23,646 bases of DNA from an uncultured Francisella sp. (GCA_943913655.1 CALTZA010000015.1:1-23646), one strand, 5' to 3'; counted from the stretch's first letter, positions 1 through 6,788 are shown. The notes: generated from the sequence alone by a model not told the origin. A program made the numbers and translations.

Positions 1-747
1 TGCTGATGTTGATAGTTCGATTTTAGATGAGTTGCCCCCTGGCAGGATTCCGGTACGCAACAAAGACGCCACGAAGTAGAAAGTTTTATTGCGCAAAAGA
101 TACACAGCGGTCGGCAAGTATACTGGGTCTGTCCGCTGATTGAAGAATCAGAAGCTCTCGATGTACAAGCGGCGATAGAGACACATCAGCAGCTGCAAAC
201 CCGATTCCCTCAATTTAAAGTTGGGCTACTACATGGGCGCTTAAAAAAAATCGACAAAGCAGAGATTATGACAGAATTTGCCAACAACAACATCCAACTT
301 TTAGTGGCCACTACAGTTATTGAGGTTGGCATCAATGTACCCAACGCCAGCACAATGGTTATTGAACATCCCGAACGTATGGGTTTATCACAGTTGCACC
401 AACTGCGCGGACGCGTTGGTCGAAATGCCAATATCAAGAGCGAATGTATTCTACTTTATCAACAACCGCTTAATGATAAAAGTAAGGAACGGCTTAAAGT
501 ACTTTACTATAGCAATGATGGATTTCAAATTGCAGAAGAAGATTTAAAACTTCGTGGCCCTGGTGAATTTTTGGGTGCTAAACAAAGCGGTGTACCCCTA
601 TTGCGCTTTGCCGACTTAACCAAAGATGCGGATCTAATCCCATTAGCAAAAGAACTAGCTATGTATATGCTAAATCAAGCACCAGATATGGCAGAAAAAC
701 ACTTAAAACGATGGCTGCCTACCCATCAAAGTTATTTAGGGGTATAG
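1..747 (+). pseudogene. recG: ATP-dependent DNA helicase RecG, 3' part, frameshifted
   Basis: This is the C-terminal helicase half of RecG, which remodels stalled replication forks and branched DNA. The gene begins before the window. Frame 2 reads SSILDELPPGRIPV up to base 55 and then runs to a stop at 77-79. From base 58 the match continues in frame 1 as QQRRHEVESFIAQKI, then VYWVCPLIEESE, LLHGRLK, LLVATTVIEVGINVPNAS, LSQLHQLRGRVGR, SNDGFQIAEEDLKLRGPGE, and a C-terminal KRWLP to the stop at 745-747. E. coli RecG has eight residues (24 nt) between PV and the RR pair. Here only 8 nt separate them, so about 16 bp are missing and the frame shifts. The downstream half is otherwise well conserved, which suggests recent inactivation. 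An internally started fragment from 268 could still be made but would lack the N-terminal wedge and most of the motor. The identity is certain; loss of function is inferred. Confidence 0.85.
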
Positions 748-959
748 GCTAAGTTTAATTAGCACTTTTAATTGCCACTAACTGCCATTAAGCAACTTAA
801 AAAAGTATAAAACTTAATCAAGCACCAGATATGACAGAAAAACACTTAAAACGATGGCTGCCTACCCATCAAAGTTATTTAGGGGGTATAGGCTAAGTTT
901 AATTAGCACTTTTAATTGCCACCAACTGCCATTAAGCAACTTAAAAAAGTATAAAACTT
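673..959. repeat. 143/144-bp tandem duplication of the recG 3' end
   Basis: Bases 673-815 are repeated directly at 816-959. The unit holds the last 24 recG codons, its stop codon and about 68 bp of downstream sequence. The copies differ at only three places: G691 versus A834, a run of four versus five G (739-742 versus 882-886), and T779 versus C923. The second copy therefore carries an orphan recG C-terminus with no gene in front. Near identity indicates a recent duplication by slippage or unequal recombination. Confidence 0.95.
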
Positions 960-1003
960 AGATTCCACTAACCACTGATTCATGATATAGGATAGTTAAG
1001 AAT

Positions 1004-1352
1004 ATGTTCATGCTGAATAAATTTCATCGTTGATTTGCACTACTTTTTTTATCTTTTTCCTTTTTTGACAATTGCCAAAGATATTTTTGGAGCTAGTGGT
1101 GCTGGCGGAGATGGTGGGAGAGGTAGTGATAGTTACTTTGCTGGTGAGTGAGGGAGATCAGGTGGTAATAGTGGTTATGGGGCTTCTAATGGACAAGGTG
1201 GAAGAGGTGGAAATGGCGTTAAGGCTATCTCTCTGGAGACAACGGTGGAAGGGGTGGTAACGGTTGTCCACCAGGGAAAGGCGGTAACGGAGGTACTGGC
1301 TATTTTAGCGAGAGATTCAGGAAAAAGCGGAAATTCCACTTACGCACGTTAG
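1004..1352 (+). pseudogene. Glycine-rich exported protein, copy 1, eroded
   Basis: Pieces of one short secreted protein can be read across three frames. ATG at 1004 (or 1010) starts MFMLNKFHR, then an in-frame TGA, then the hydrophobic FALLFLSFSFF, which resembles a signal-peptide core. A slip in the adjacent T run leads to IAKDIFGASGAGGDGGRG and, after another TGA, GRSGGNSGYGASNGQGGRGG. A further shift gives GDNGGRGGNGCPPGKGGNGG and the end DSGKSGNSTYAR with a stop at 1350-1352. The body is dominated by GG and GxG repeats. At least two stops and two or three shifts make it a pseudogene. The next three loci look like relatives. No named family was recognised. Confidence 0.6.
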
Positions 1353-1406
1353 ATTATTTTTTACTTTTTTTAAATCGTTGATTTATTTTTTGAAAGAAAA
1401 TCAATT

Positions 1407-1668
1407 GTGAAGAATATTATAAAAACAGTTGCAAGCCTAGCACTTATCTTACCTACTTTAATTCTAGCTGATACAATCTATATTAATGGTCATAGAGGGC
1501 ACGGTGCTTAAGGAGGTAATGGATATCTATTGGGGGGCAGGAGGAAATAGTGGTCCTGGAACTCCTGCAAAAGTTATTTATAATGATAGTTCACGAGCTA
1601 GCCATAGCGGGAATGATAATGGAAATGGAAATGGTGTTCATACCAATACTCGCACAAAAGGCAGATAA
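1407..1668 (+). pseudogene. Glycine-rich exported protein, copy 2, eroded
   Basis: GTG at 1407 begins KNIIKTVASLALILPTLILA, a clean Sec signal peptide with likely cleavage after LILA, followed by DTIYINGHRGHGA. An in-frame TAA at 1509-1511 interrupts this, then GGNGYLLGG. A shift near the G run at 1531-1536 restores the glycine-rich reading GAGGNSGPGTPAKVIYNDSS and a tail rich in Asn, Gly and Ser ending at the stop 1666-1668. The GxGxPAxV stretch recurs in copy 3 and, degraded, in copy 4. AGGAGG at 1511-1516 directly after the TAA, with ATG 1519 in the frame of the second half, could allow a restart, but the 2-nt spacing is poor. Confidence 0.6.
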
Positions 1669-1704
1669 ATATTAAATTTTATTTAAAGAGGTATCGATAG
1701 TTCT

Positions 1705-1995
1705 ATGAATAAGCTATTTTATCTACTGTTAATGACTGCTCCCAGTTTACTGTCATCTTGCATGCTACACAACGAATATAAAGATGATCAAAAAGATGAT
1801 GCTTCTTCCGCCAGTGTACAGCAGGAAATAATACAAAAAGCGCATCAAAAAGGATCTTCCACAAAACATACCTCGCATGTAGTACATTTGGGAAAATCAG
1901 GAAAATCAGGAAAACCAGGAAGAGATGGTTTTCTTTTTGGAGAACGTGGCGGAGATGGTGGTGCTGGCGAGCCTGCTCAAGTAGAAAAACGGTAG
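1705..1995 (+). CDS. Small glycine-rich lipoprotein, copy 3, intact
   Basis: This 96-residue protein is the only intact member of the local family. It has a lipoprotein signal peptide (MNKLFYLLLMTAPSLLSSC): a hydrophobic core, lipobox LSSC at residues 16-19 and Cys19 as the lipidation site. Met follows Cys rather than Asp, which favours the outer membrane. Residues 20-60 are charged and rich in Lys, Asp, Gln and Ser, like a tether. The C-terminal 36 residues carry collagen-like Gly-X-X steps (GKSGKSGKPGRDG), then FGERGGDGGAGEPAQV. AGAGG at about 1686-1690 is a possible ribosome site, placed rather far from ATG 1705. No enzymatic motif is present. A surface or periplasmic structural role is inference. 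Confidence 0.65.
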   Translation: MNKLFYLLLMTAPSLLSSCMLHNEYKDDQKDDASSASVQQEIIQKAHQKGSSTKHTSHVVHLGKSGKSGKPGRDGFLFGERGGDGGAGEPAQVEKR

Positions 1996-2157
1996 AGTTA
2001 TTGCTAAGCGATTAAGATATTTGAGTTTGATCTTGCTACTTCTAAATAGAGTAGCGAATTTTTTAACAATTTTTAGAAGAGGAATATGCTTGATACATAG
2101 CATAGAGTAATTTTAGCCAATGTAAGAACACTTGATATTACTAGTCCCTTCTATGAT

Positions 2158-2378
2158 ATGAAGATCTTGATTAAATATTAAACTCAACTATTCAAAAGGT
2201 AGTTATGATTCTCTTGCAACATAAGAACAAGCCATAGAGAATGATGCATCTATAACCGAAAGATCTTCTGACTCTCATGATAATATCGCTAACCTGTAGG
2301 TAACTTTATTTTTGGAGGAGCTGGCGAAATGACGGGTCCGGGCAGCAAGTAGAAATAATTTATAAAACTTTTTATTGA
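2158..2378 (+). pseudogene. Glycine-rich exported protein, copy 4, heavily eroded
   Basis: ATG 2158 gives only MKILIKY before a stop. Further along, one frame reads GSYDSLAT, stop, EQAIENDASITERSSDSHDN, comparable in position and composition to the charged tether of copy 3. After another stop and a shift comes GNFIFGGAGEMTGPG (from 2299), resembling the FLFGERGGDGGAG block of copy 3. One more shift gives QQVEIIYKTFY to the stop at 2376-2378, matching the PAxVxIY ending of copies 2 and 3. Relatedness is judged by eye and the boundaries are approximate. Confidence 0.45.
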
Positions 2379-2574
2379 GCAAAGCCTAGAGTTTCGACTT
2401 TATTGAAGCTGCTGTTACATAATAGCGGTTTAGTTTTCTATAGGAAATATAAGATGAAGATGTGTTCTCCAATTCAAGGAGAGATAATTCAAGGTATTTC
2501 GCAAAACTGCTATTCACTAAGAGACATAATGGGCTAATATGCCAAGATAAATTAGATAAGATTAAACCAATCTA
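2379..2574. other. Gap without a convincing gene; one possible 27-codon ORF
   Basis: The only candidate is ATG 2454 to TAA 2535-2537 on the plus strand, encoding 27 residues starting MKMCSPIQGE, with AGGA about 8 nt before it. A longer ORF in another frame starts at 2462 and runs into the antisense of the ubiC 3' end, which argues against it. Nothing here resembles a known domain. It may be leftover sequence from the decaying cluster upstream. Confidence 0.2.
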
Positions 2575-3183
2575 TCAGAGAAATATGCGCGCAGCAGGCA
2601 AAAATAATGTTAATGATGGCAGGAAACATTCACTTAATAATAAATAGGGTGCTTCTTTGTTGTGTGCATCTTTTTTCCTAAAAAAAGTGGATTGACGGAC
2701 CAACAACGATGAGATGTGCTCTCTTTGATACTGTCTTGCCACATGCCACCAAGGATGCGCTGCAGAACAAATCGTGCCATAACGAATAGGGCTACGTATA
2801 ATTCCTCTATGGAATATTTTCTCACCAAGAGGTCTTGAACCGTAATTCAAGAATCTGCACCAATCACGGCTAATAGGCAATACTACACTCCTAGCACATA
2901 CCACAGAAATATTATTTAATTGCAGCTCTACTTCACGCACAAAATAAACAATTGCAGCAATCTCTTCCCCTAGAACTTCCCCTTTACTTAATTTGCGTTC
3001 ACCCAGATAATTAACACGCACTTTAAACTGACCCAAAGAAGAAAGTACTTTGGTTAATGATTGAGCAGTAACTAGCCGCAGCCAAGCACTTGTTGCAATC
3101 CTCTTTGGTTTTGATTGAAGCAATAGCTGCCTGTTGGCCTCTGGCCACGTTGATATTGGCTTAGGGTAAAAAAAAGAAAACAT
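2575..3183 (-). CDS. ubiC: Chorismate--pyruvate lyase UbiC
   Basis: UbiC converts chorismate to 4-hydroxybenzoate plus pyruvate, the entry step of ubiquinone synthesis, in the cytosol. The protein has 202 residues (E. coli 165). The conserved landmarks are in order: SAWL...SLTKVL near 32-47 (E. coli DWLL...SMTKRF), the active-site Arg in FVREVEL (Arg83), ARSVVLPIS at 98-105, RPLGEKIF at 117-124 (E. coli TPLGRYLF, binding-pocket loop) and the catalytic Glu in LLLSECFLP (Glu185). The extra length lies in an extended N-terminal part and about eight residues after the usual end. It follows tRNA-Arg and tRNA-Glu on the same strand and may share their transcript. The substrate for UbiA (21911-22765) comes from this enzyme, although the genes are not adjacent as they are in E. 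coli. Confidence 0.85.
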   Translation of the reverse strand: MFSFFYPKPISTWPEANRQLLLQSKPKRIATSAWLRLVTAQSLTKVLSSLGQFKVRVNYLGERKLSKGEVLGEEIAAIVYFVREVELQLNNISVVCARSVVLPISRDWCRFLNYGSRPLGEKIFHRGIIRSPIRYGTICSAAHPWWHVARQYQREHISSLLVRQSTFFRKKDAHNKEAPYLLLSECFLPSLTLFLPAARIFL

Positions 3184-3314
3184 ACCTGACCTGCAACACC
3201 CCTTGCGCTACATATGCGATATAAAGCAAACAATAACAAAACTATATTCATTATATCTTGTAAAAATACATTCCAGAACAACTCCCGGCACCGCTATAAA
3301 AAACCGTAGTTTGA

Positions 3315-3345
3315 AGCAAACGCTTGGTTTTTGCCAAGAATTGCT
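3315..3345. repeat. Two-tier inverted repeat between tRNA-Glu and ubiC
   Basis: CTTGG at 3323-3327 pairs with CCAAG at 3334-3338 around a 6-nt loop, and outside it AGCAA (3315-3319) pairs with TTGCT (3341-3345) across an uneven internal loop. There is no T run after it on the minus strand, so it is not an ordinary terminator. It could be a processing or leader structure in a tRNA-ubiC transcript. Confidence 0.35.
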
Positions 3346-3373
3346 GCGCTCTAATATTATGTCGAGTAGGTAT

Positions 3374-3400
3374 ATATCTTAAAAAGAAAAAGCAAGATAT
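3374..3400. repeat. 7-bp inverted repeat downstream of tRNA-Glu
   Basis: ATATCTT (3374-3380) and AAGATAT (3394-3400) are perfect inverted repeats around a 13-nt loop that is T-rich on the minus strand. It lies 26 nt past the tRNA-Glu 3' end. It may mark 3' trimming or partial termination of the tRNA transcript. The stem is A/T-rich and weak. Confidence 0.3.
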
Positions 3401-3425
3401 TTTCAAATTAATTCATAAGCACATA

Positions 3426-3500
3426 TGGTACGCCCACGGGGAATCGAACCCCGGTTACCGCCGTGAAAGGGCGATGTCCTAACCGCTAGACGATGGGCGC
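3426..3500 (-). tRNA. tRNA-Glu (anticodon UUC)
   Basis: The reverse complement folds as a cloverleaf. The anticodon stem CCGCC/GGCGG encloses loop CTTTCAC with anticodon TTC (plus-strand 3465-3467), the T arm reads CGGGG-TTCGAAT-CCCCG, and the D arm begins TCGTCTAGCGG. The acceptor stem is GCGCCCA/TGGGCGT, so the first pair is G-U, followed by A73 and an encoded CCA. E. coli tRNA-Glu has G1-C72 and G73, so the acceptor end differs. It lies 12 nt downstream of tRNA-Arg. Confidence 0.95.
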
Positions 3501-3512
3501 AAAACAAACAGC

Positions 3513-3589
3513 TGGCGCACCCGGAGCGATTCGAACGCCCGACCCTCTGGTTCGTAGCCAGATACTCTATCCAACTGAGCTACGGGTGC
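3513..3589 (-). tRNA. tRNA-Arg (anticodon ACG)
   Basis: The reverse complement gives acceptor stem GCACCCG/CGGGTGC, discriminator G, an encoded CCA, D arm GTAGCTCAGTTGGATAGAG, anticodon stem CTGG/CCAG with loop CTACGAA (anticodon ACG) and a T loop TTCGAAT. The wobble A would be deaminated to inosine to read CGU, CGC and CGA. It is the first gene of the tRNA-Arg, tRNA-Glu, (ubiC) unit. Confidence 0.95.
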
Positions 3590-3613
3590 ACATGGTGCGA
3601 AATAAAAAGACGG

Positions 3614-3642
3614 ATTGTAGCTATCCTCTGCTTAGATGTCAA
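3614..3642 (-). promoter_or_regulatory. Sigma-70 promoter for tRNA-Arg/tRNA-Glu (and perhaps ubiC)
   Basis: On the minus strand there is a perfect -35 TTGACA (plus 3637-3642), a 17-nt spacer and -10 TACAAT (plus 3614-3619), about 25 nt before the tRNA-Arg 5' end. This is the closest match to consensus that I found in the window, as expected for stable RNA genes. Confidence 0.8.
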
Positions 3643-3686
3643 TAGAAAAAAACCTGTATTTCGAAGATCATTAGAAAAACCTTCAC

Positions 3687-3715
3687 TTGTTGCAAGCGGC
3701 AGACAATGCTATGAT
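3687..3715 (+). promoter_or_regulatory. Possible promoter for rnc-era
   Basis: TTGTTG (3687-3692), 17 nt, then TATGAT (3710-3715), about 28 nt before the rnc start. The -10 is good and the -35 weak. The short leader fits the absence of lepB directly upstream. Confidence 0.4.
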
Positions 3716-3743
3716 AAGTTTTTTAGAATAACTATGTGACACA

Positions 3744-4424
3744 ATGACTTGCCGTCATGACTATGCCCATTTAGAAGAAAAACTTGGTTATCATTTTTGT
3801 AATGCAGCTTTACTAAAGCGAGCATTAACTCATTGTAGCTATAGTGCTGATAATAATGAGCGATTGGAATTTCTAGGCGATGCTCTTTTGAACTATGTCG
3901 TGGCAAATTTATTATTTGACCATTTTAAACGGGAAGCAGAGGGGCAGCTTTCTAAAATGCGAGCTGCTTTAGTTAATCAAGATAGCTTAGCTAAAATCGC
4001 TCTTAGTCTTAATTTGGGATATTATTTGCGTCTGGGGAAAGGAGAGATTAAAGCCAAAGGTTATGCAAAACCATCTATCCTATCTGATGCCTTAGAGGCA
4101 CTTTTTGCCGCCATTAGCATAGACAGTAGTTATTCCGATGCTCATAGGGTCATTGCACACTTCTACCAAACAAAAATAAAGACCTTGCATTTTCTAGAGT
4201 TCAACGATGCAAAATCAATGTTGCAGGAGATATTACAAGCTAAAAAATTGGCCCTCCCTCATTACCAGCTGGTAGAGCAGTCTAGTCAGGCACATCAGCA
4301 GATTTTTGAAATAGAATGCCGTATTGATGTTTTACAGATCATAACGCGAGGCCAAGGTAATAGCCGCAAACAAGCGGAACAAAGAGCTGCTAATTTGGCC
4401 ATGCAACAACTGAGCTTATTATGA
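3744..4424 (+). CDS. rnc: Ribonuclease III
   Basis: RNase III cuts double-stranded RNA, processing rRNA precursors and regulating mRNAs. The 226-residue length equals that of E. coli. The nuclease domain holds the signature NERLEFLGDALLNY (residues 38-51; the usual DS is DA here), with catalytic Asp46, and SDALEALFAA with metal-binding Glu118. The double-stranded RNA-binding domain occupies about 155-226 and ends with the typical GQGNSRKQAEQRAANLAMQQL. Only a weak ribosome site precedes ATG 3744, but the N-terminus aligns with the family. Its stop overlaps the era start as ATGA (4421-4424), the conserved rnc-era coupling; lepB is not adjacent. Confidence 0.95.
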   Translation: MTCRHDYAHLEEKLGYHFCNAALLKRALTHCSYSADNNERLEFLGDALLNYVVANLLFDHFKREAEGQLSKMRAALVNQDSLAKIALSLNLGYYLRLGKGEIKAKGYAKPSILSDALEALFAAISIDSSYSDAHRVIAHFYQTKIKTLHFLEFNDAKSMLQEILQAKKLALPHYQLVEQSSQAHQQIFEIECRIDVLQIITRGQGNSRKQAEQRAANLAMQQLSLL

Positions 4425-5314
4425 ATACCGCTTTTAAATGCGGCTTCATTAGTATTATTGGTCGTTCTAATGTGGGTAAATCAACTTTAATGAACCATTT
4501 ACTGGGACAAAAAATCAGCATTACCTCCAAAAAAATACAGACTACCCGTTTGCCGATTCGAGGCATTGTTAATTACCCACAAGCACAGTTAATTTTACTG
4601 GACACGCCTGGTTTTCAACTAAAATATCAAAATGCTCTATACCGCCGTTTAAACGATCATACGCTTGCCAGTATACAAAATAGTGAGCTTACTTTATGGG
4701 TAGTGGAAGCCAATCGATTCATTGAAATGGATCAAATGTTATTAAAACAATTACCTGATAGGGCTAAAGTTTTTTTAGTAATCAACAAAAAAGATTTATT
4801 TGATCATGTAGCGGAAAAACAAGCGTTTATCAAGCAATTATCACCGCTCTATCCTTTTCAAGGGTTATTTGCAGTTAGTGCAAAACATCATCAAGGTTTA
4901 GAAAGATTAATACAAGAAATTATTCGCTTACTACCAGAAAGCCCAGCACTTTATCCAGAAAATATGATCACTGATCGCTCAAGTCATTTTCTAGTTGCAG
5001 AAATTATCCGTGAAAAAATATTTCGCTATCTTGGTCAAGAACTCCCTTATGTGATTAGTGTGCAAGTTAGTGGGTTTACAGATGCCCCAAAACTTGTCCA
5101 CATTGATGCTAATCTTTTGGTAGAAAAAACCTCTCATAAGGGGATATTAATTGGTAAAAATGGGGAAAAATTAAAGAAAATTGGTAGCAAAGCAAGACTA
5201 GACATCGAAAAGCTGCTGCATAAGAAAGTATTTTTACAGACTTGGGTCAAAGTAAAGTCAAATAACGCAGAAGAAGCAGAGGAAATAGCTCTTTTAAAAG
5301 AACTTGAGCCTTAA
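4421..5314 (+). CDS. era: GTPase Era
   Basis: Era is an essential GTPase that binds the 3' end of 16S rRNA and aids maturation of the 30S subunit at the membrane. It has 297 residues (E. coli 301). G motifs: GRSNVGKST (P loop, residues 14-22; most Era have GRPNVGKST), the switch segment QTTR, LDTPGFQ, and NKKD in place of the common NKxD variants. The C-terminal KH domain contains HKGILIGKNGEKLKKIG and a closing LQTWVKVK. It is translationally coupled to rnc by ATGA. Its stop TAA (5312-5314) overlaps the stop of the convergent holA in a shared TTAA. Confidence 0.95.
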   Translation: MNTAFKCGFISIIGRSNVGKSTLMNHLLGQKISITSKKIQTTRLPIRGIVNYPQAQLILLDTPGFQLKYQNALYRRLNDHTLASIQNSELTLWVVEANRFIEMDQMLLKQLPDRAKVFLVINKKDLFDHVAEKQAFIKQLSPLYPFQGLFAVSAKHHQGLERLIQEIIRLLPESPALYPENMITDRSSHFLVAEIIREKIFRYLGQELPYVISVQVSGFTDAPKLVHIDANLLVEKTSHKGILIGKNGEKLKKIGSKARLDIEKLLHKKVFLQTWVKVKSNNAEEAEEIALLKELEP

Positions 5315-6282
5315 CGACTTAAATCACTTAACAATTTTCTAAACCCGTACCACACATCTCCTTTCTCTACCCCCTTAATTGCTCTATCAATAACAGCACA
5401 TTCTTGAAGCGCCTGAATTAAACGAGGAGTGCGAATACGGTTAATGGCTTGCTGCGCTGCTTGTTGTTTACTTCCCCATAATCGCAAACGATTTCTTAGT
5501 GCTGCAATATGCTGTCCTTGCTGCAAAGCTCCTGACAAGCGAATCAGTGTACGGATATCTTCGCTAATTAACCCTAGCAACTGTATCGCTTCAACACCCG
5601 ACGCTTCTAACCCATCACATAAGCGTATGACACGCTTTTGATCTCCTTGCATCCAAGCTTCCGCTAAAGAAAAAATATCAAAGCGTGAAACATCGGCAAT
5701 CATGGATTGGATTTGAGCAAAACGGAGAAAAGTATCAGCTGGATAAAGTAATGCGAGCTTATCAATTTCTTGTTGCGCAGCCAGTAAGTTGCCTTCCACC
5801 TTCTCTGCAAAAAAATAAAGCGCCTCTTGATCAATAGTCAACTTTTTTTGCTCCAAACGCTTCTTAATCCAAGCAGTAAGGTGTTTTATCTCTAACTTTT
5901 TGGCATGAATAATGTGACCTGTGGATTGTAATGCTTTAAACCATTGGCTATTTTGCTGCTGCTTATCCAACTTGGGCAGAAAAAAAATAATCATTATTTG
6001 CCCCTCTAATTCACTATTAAGCTTGTTAACAATCCATTGAATAATTTCTGCCCCTTTGTTGCCTGGCTTACCATCTGGAATATGAATTTCAATAAGTCTT
6101 ATAGATGCAAATAAACTGGTATTTTCTAAGACCTCAGGTATACTGTCCCAATCTGCTTGCGCCTCTATCGCAATGATTTCTCTCTCATAATAACCAGCAC
6201 TAGCTGCTTGCTGTCTTAACTGATCTAAGGCCTCAAATCGAAATAGCTCTTCTTCTCCATAGATGGTATTTAAGGATTTCAT
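5311..6282 (-). CDS. holA: DNA polymerase III delta subunit HolA
   Basis: Delta opens the beta sliding clamp within the clamp loader. It has 323 residues (E. coli 343). The beta-opening element is visible as NTSLFAS with Leu57-Phe58, corresponding to Leu73-Phe74 of E. coli delta. AWIKKRL, EGNLLAAQQEIDKLALLYP and the later helical collar domain also match. The protein starts MKSLNTIYGEEEL, which aligns with about residue 18 of E. coli, so the usual first 15-20 residues are absent. No in-frame ATG restores them upstream, and that stretch is the lptE tail. ATG 6282 overlaps the lptE stop as ATGA, which supports this start. Confidence 0.9.
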   Translation of the reverse strand: MKSLNTIYGEEELFRFEALDQLRQQAASAGYYEREIIAIEAQADWDSIPEVLENTSLFASIRLIEIHIPDGKPGNKGAEIIQWIVNKLNSELEGQIMIIFFLPKLDKQQQNSQWFKALQSTGHIIHAKKLEIKHLTAWIKKRLEQKKLTIDQEALYFFAEKVEGNLLAAQQEIDKLALLYPADTFLRFAQIQSMIADVSRFDIFSLAEAWMQGDQKRVIRLCDGLEASGVEAIQLLGLISEDIRTLIRLSGALQQGQHIAALRNRLRLWGSKQQAAQQAINRIRTPRLIQALQECAVIDRAIKGVEKGDVWYGFRKLLSDLSR

Positions 6283-6788
6283 TGTTTTAAATATGGGCCC
6301 CCTGCTGATATAGTAGACAAGAAAGACAAACGGTTAACAATGTCCTGCGCCACTTCTCGACGCATATCGTCTTCGAGTCCTTTTTCTTCTGATTCTTGTA
6401 CCAAGCTGTTGCCTCGATAAGGCAGACTACGACGTAAACGAATGAGTATGGGGTCTGCCCATAATCGATTTTGATAAGTTATCTCTACCAATACTTCCAA
6501 GGTATAAAACGCGTGGTCAATCCTCCCATAACGATTAAAAGATTGCATACTTTTTTGAAATTGAACGTGTTTTATATCAATTTTTGCTGGAGCTGACTCT
6601 GAAAACTTAATCTGCTTTGGATATTGCCAACTCAGCTCTTTTTTGACTAATGCTGCAACATCAGCATCCCCCGTTACTTGCCATTCTTTGCTGGTCAGAT
6701 TTTGTCCATTAGTCAAAGAGCCACGTAAATGAAAACCGCAAGCAACTAATAAAAGCAAAAATGATATTAACAAATATTTTTTTAGCAT
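6279..6788 (-). CDS. lptE: LPS assembly lipoprotein LptE
   Basis: LptE is the outer-membrane lipoprotein that plugs the LptD beta-barrel and completes lipopolysaccharide export. It has 169 residues: a lipoprotein signal peptide MLKKYLLISFLLLLVAC with lipobox LVAC (Cys17), then GFHLRG, the sequence that typically follows the lipidated Cys in this family. The C-terminal region with EKGLEDDMRREVAQDIVNRL is also typical. Gene order lptE-holA is conserved in proteobacteria; leuS, the usual upstream neighbour, is replaced by gatB. A purine-rich site (AAGG) precedes the start. Confidence 0.9.
   Translation of the reverse strand: MLKKYLLISFLLLLVACGFHLRGSLTNGQNLTSKEWQVTGDADVAALVKKELSWQYPKQIKFSESAPAKIDIKHVQFQKSMQSFNRYGRIDHAFYTLEVLVEITYQNRLWADPILIRLRRSLPYRGNSLVQESEEKGLEDDMRREVAQDIVNRLSFLSTISAGGPYLKQ

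Noticed and set aside
1072..1260. 62-codon ORF starting at 1072
   Set aside because: It is a shifted frame of the glycine-rich pseudogene; the Gly codons appear in the neighbouring frame.
1080..1320. CRISPR-like array or tandem DNA repeat in the Gly-rich region
   Set aside because: The repetition is at the level of Gly codons, without regular unit length or spacers.
2462..2647. 61-codon plus-strand ORF
   Set aside because: It runs antisense into the ubiC 3' end and has no recognisable motif.
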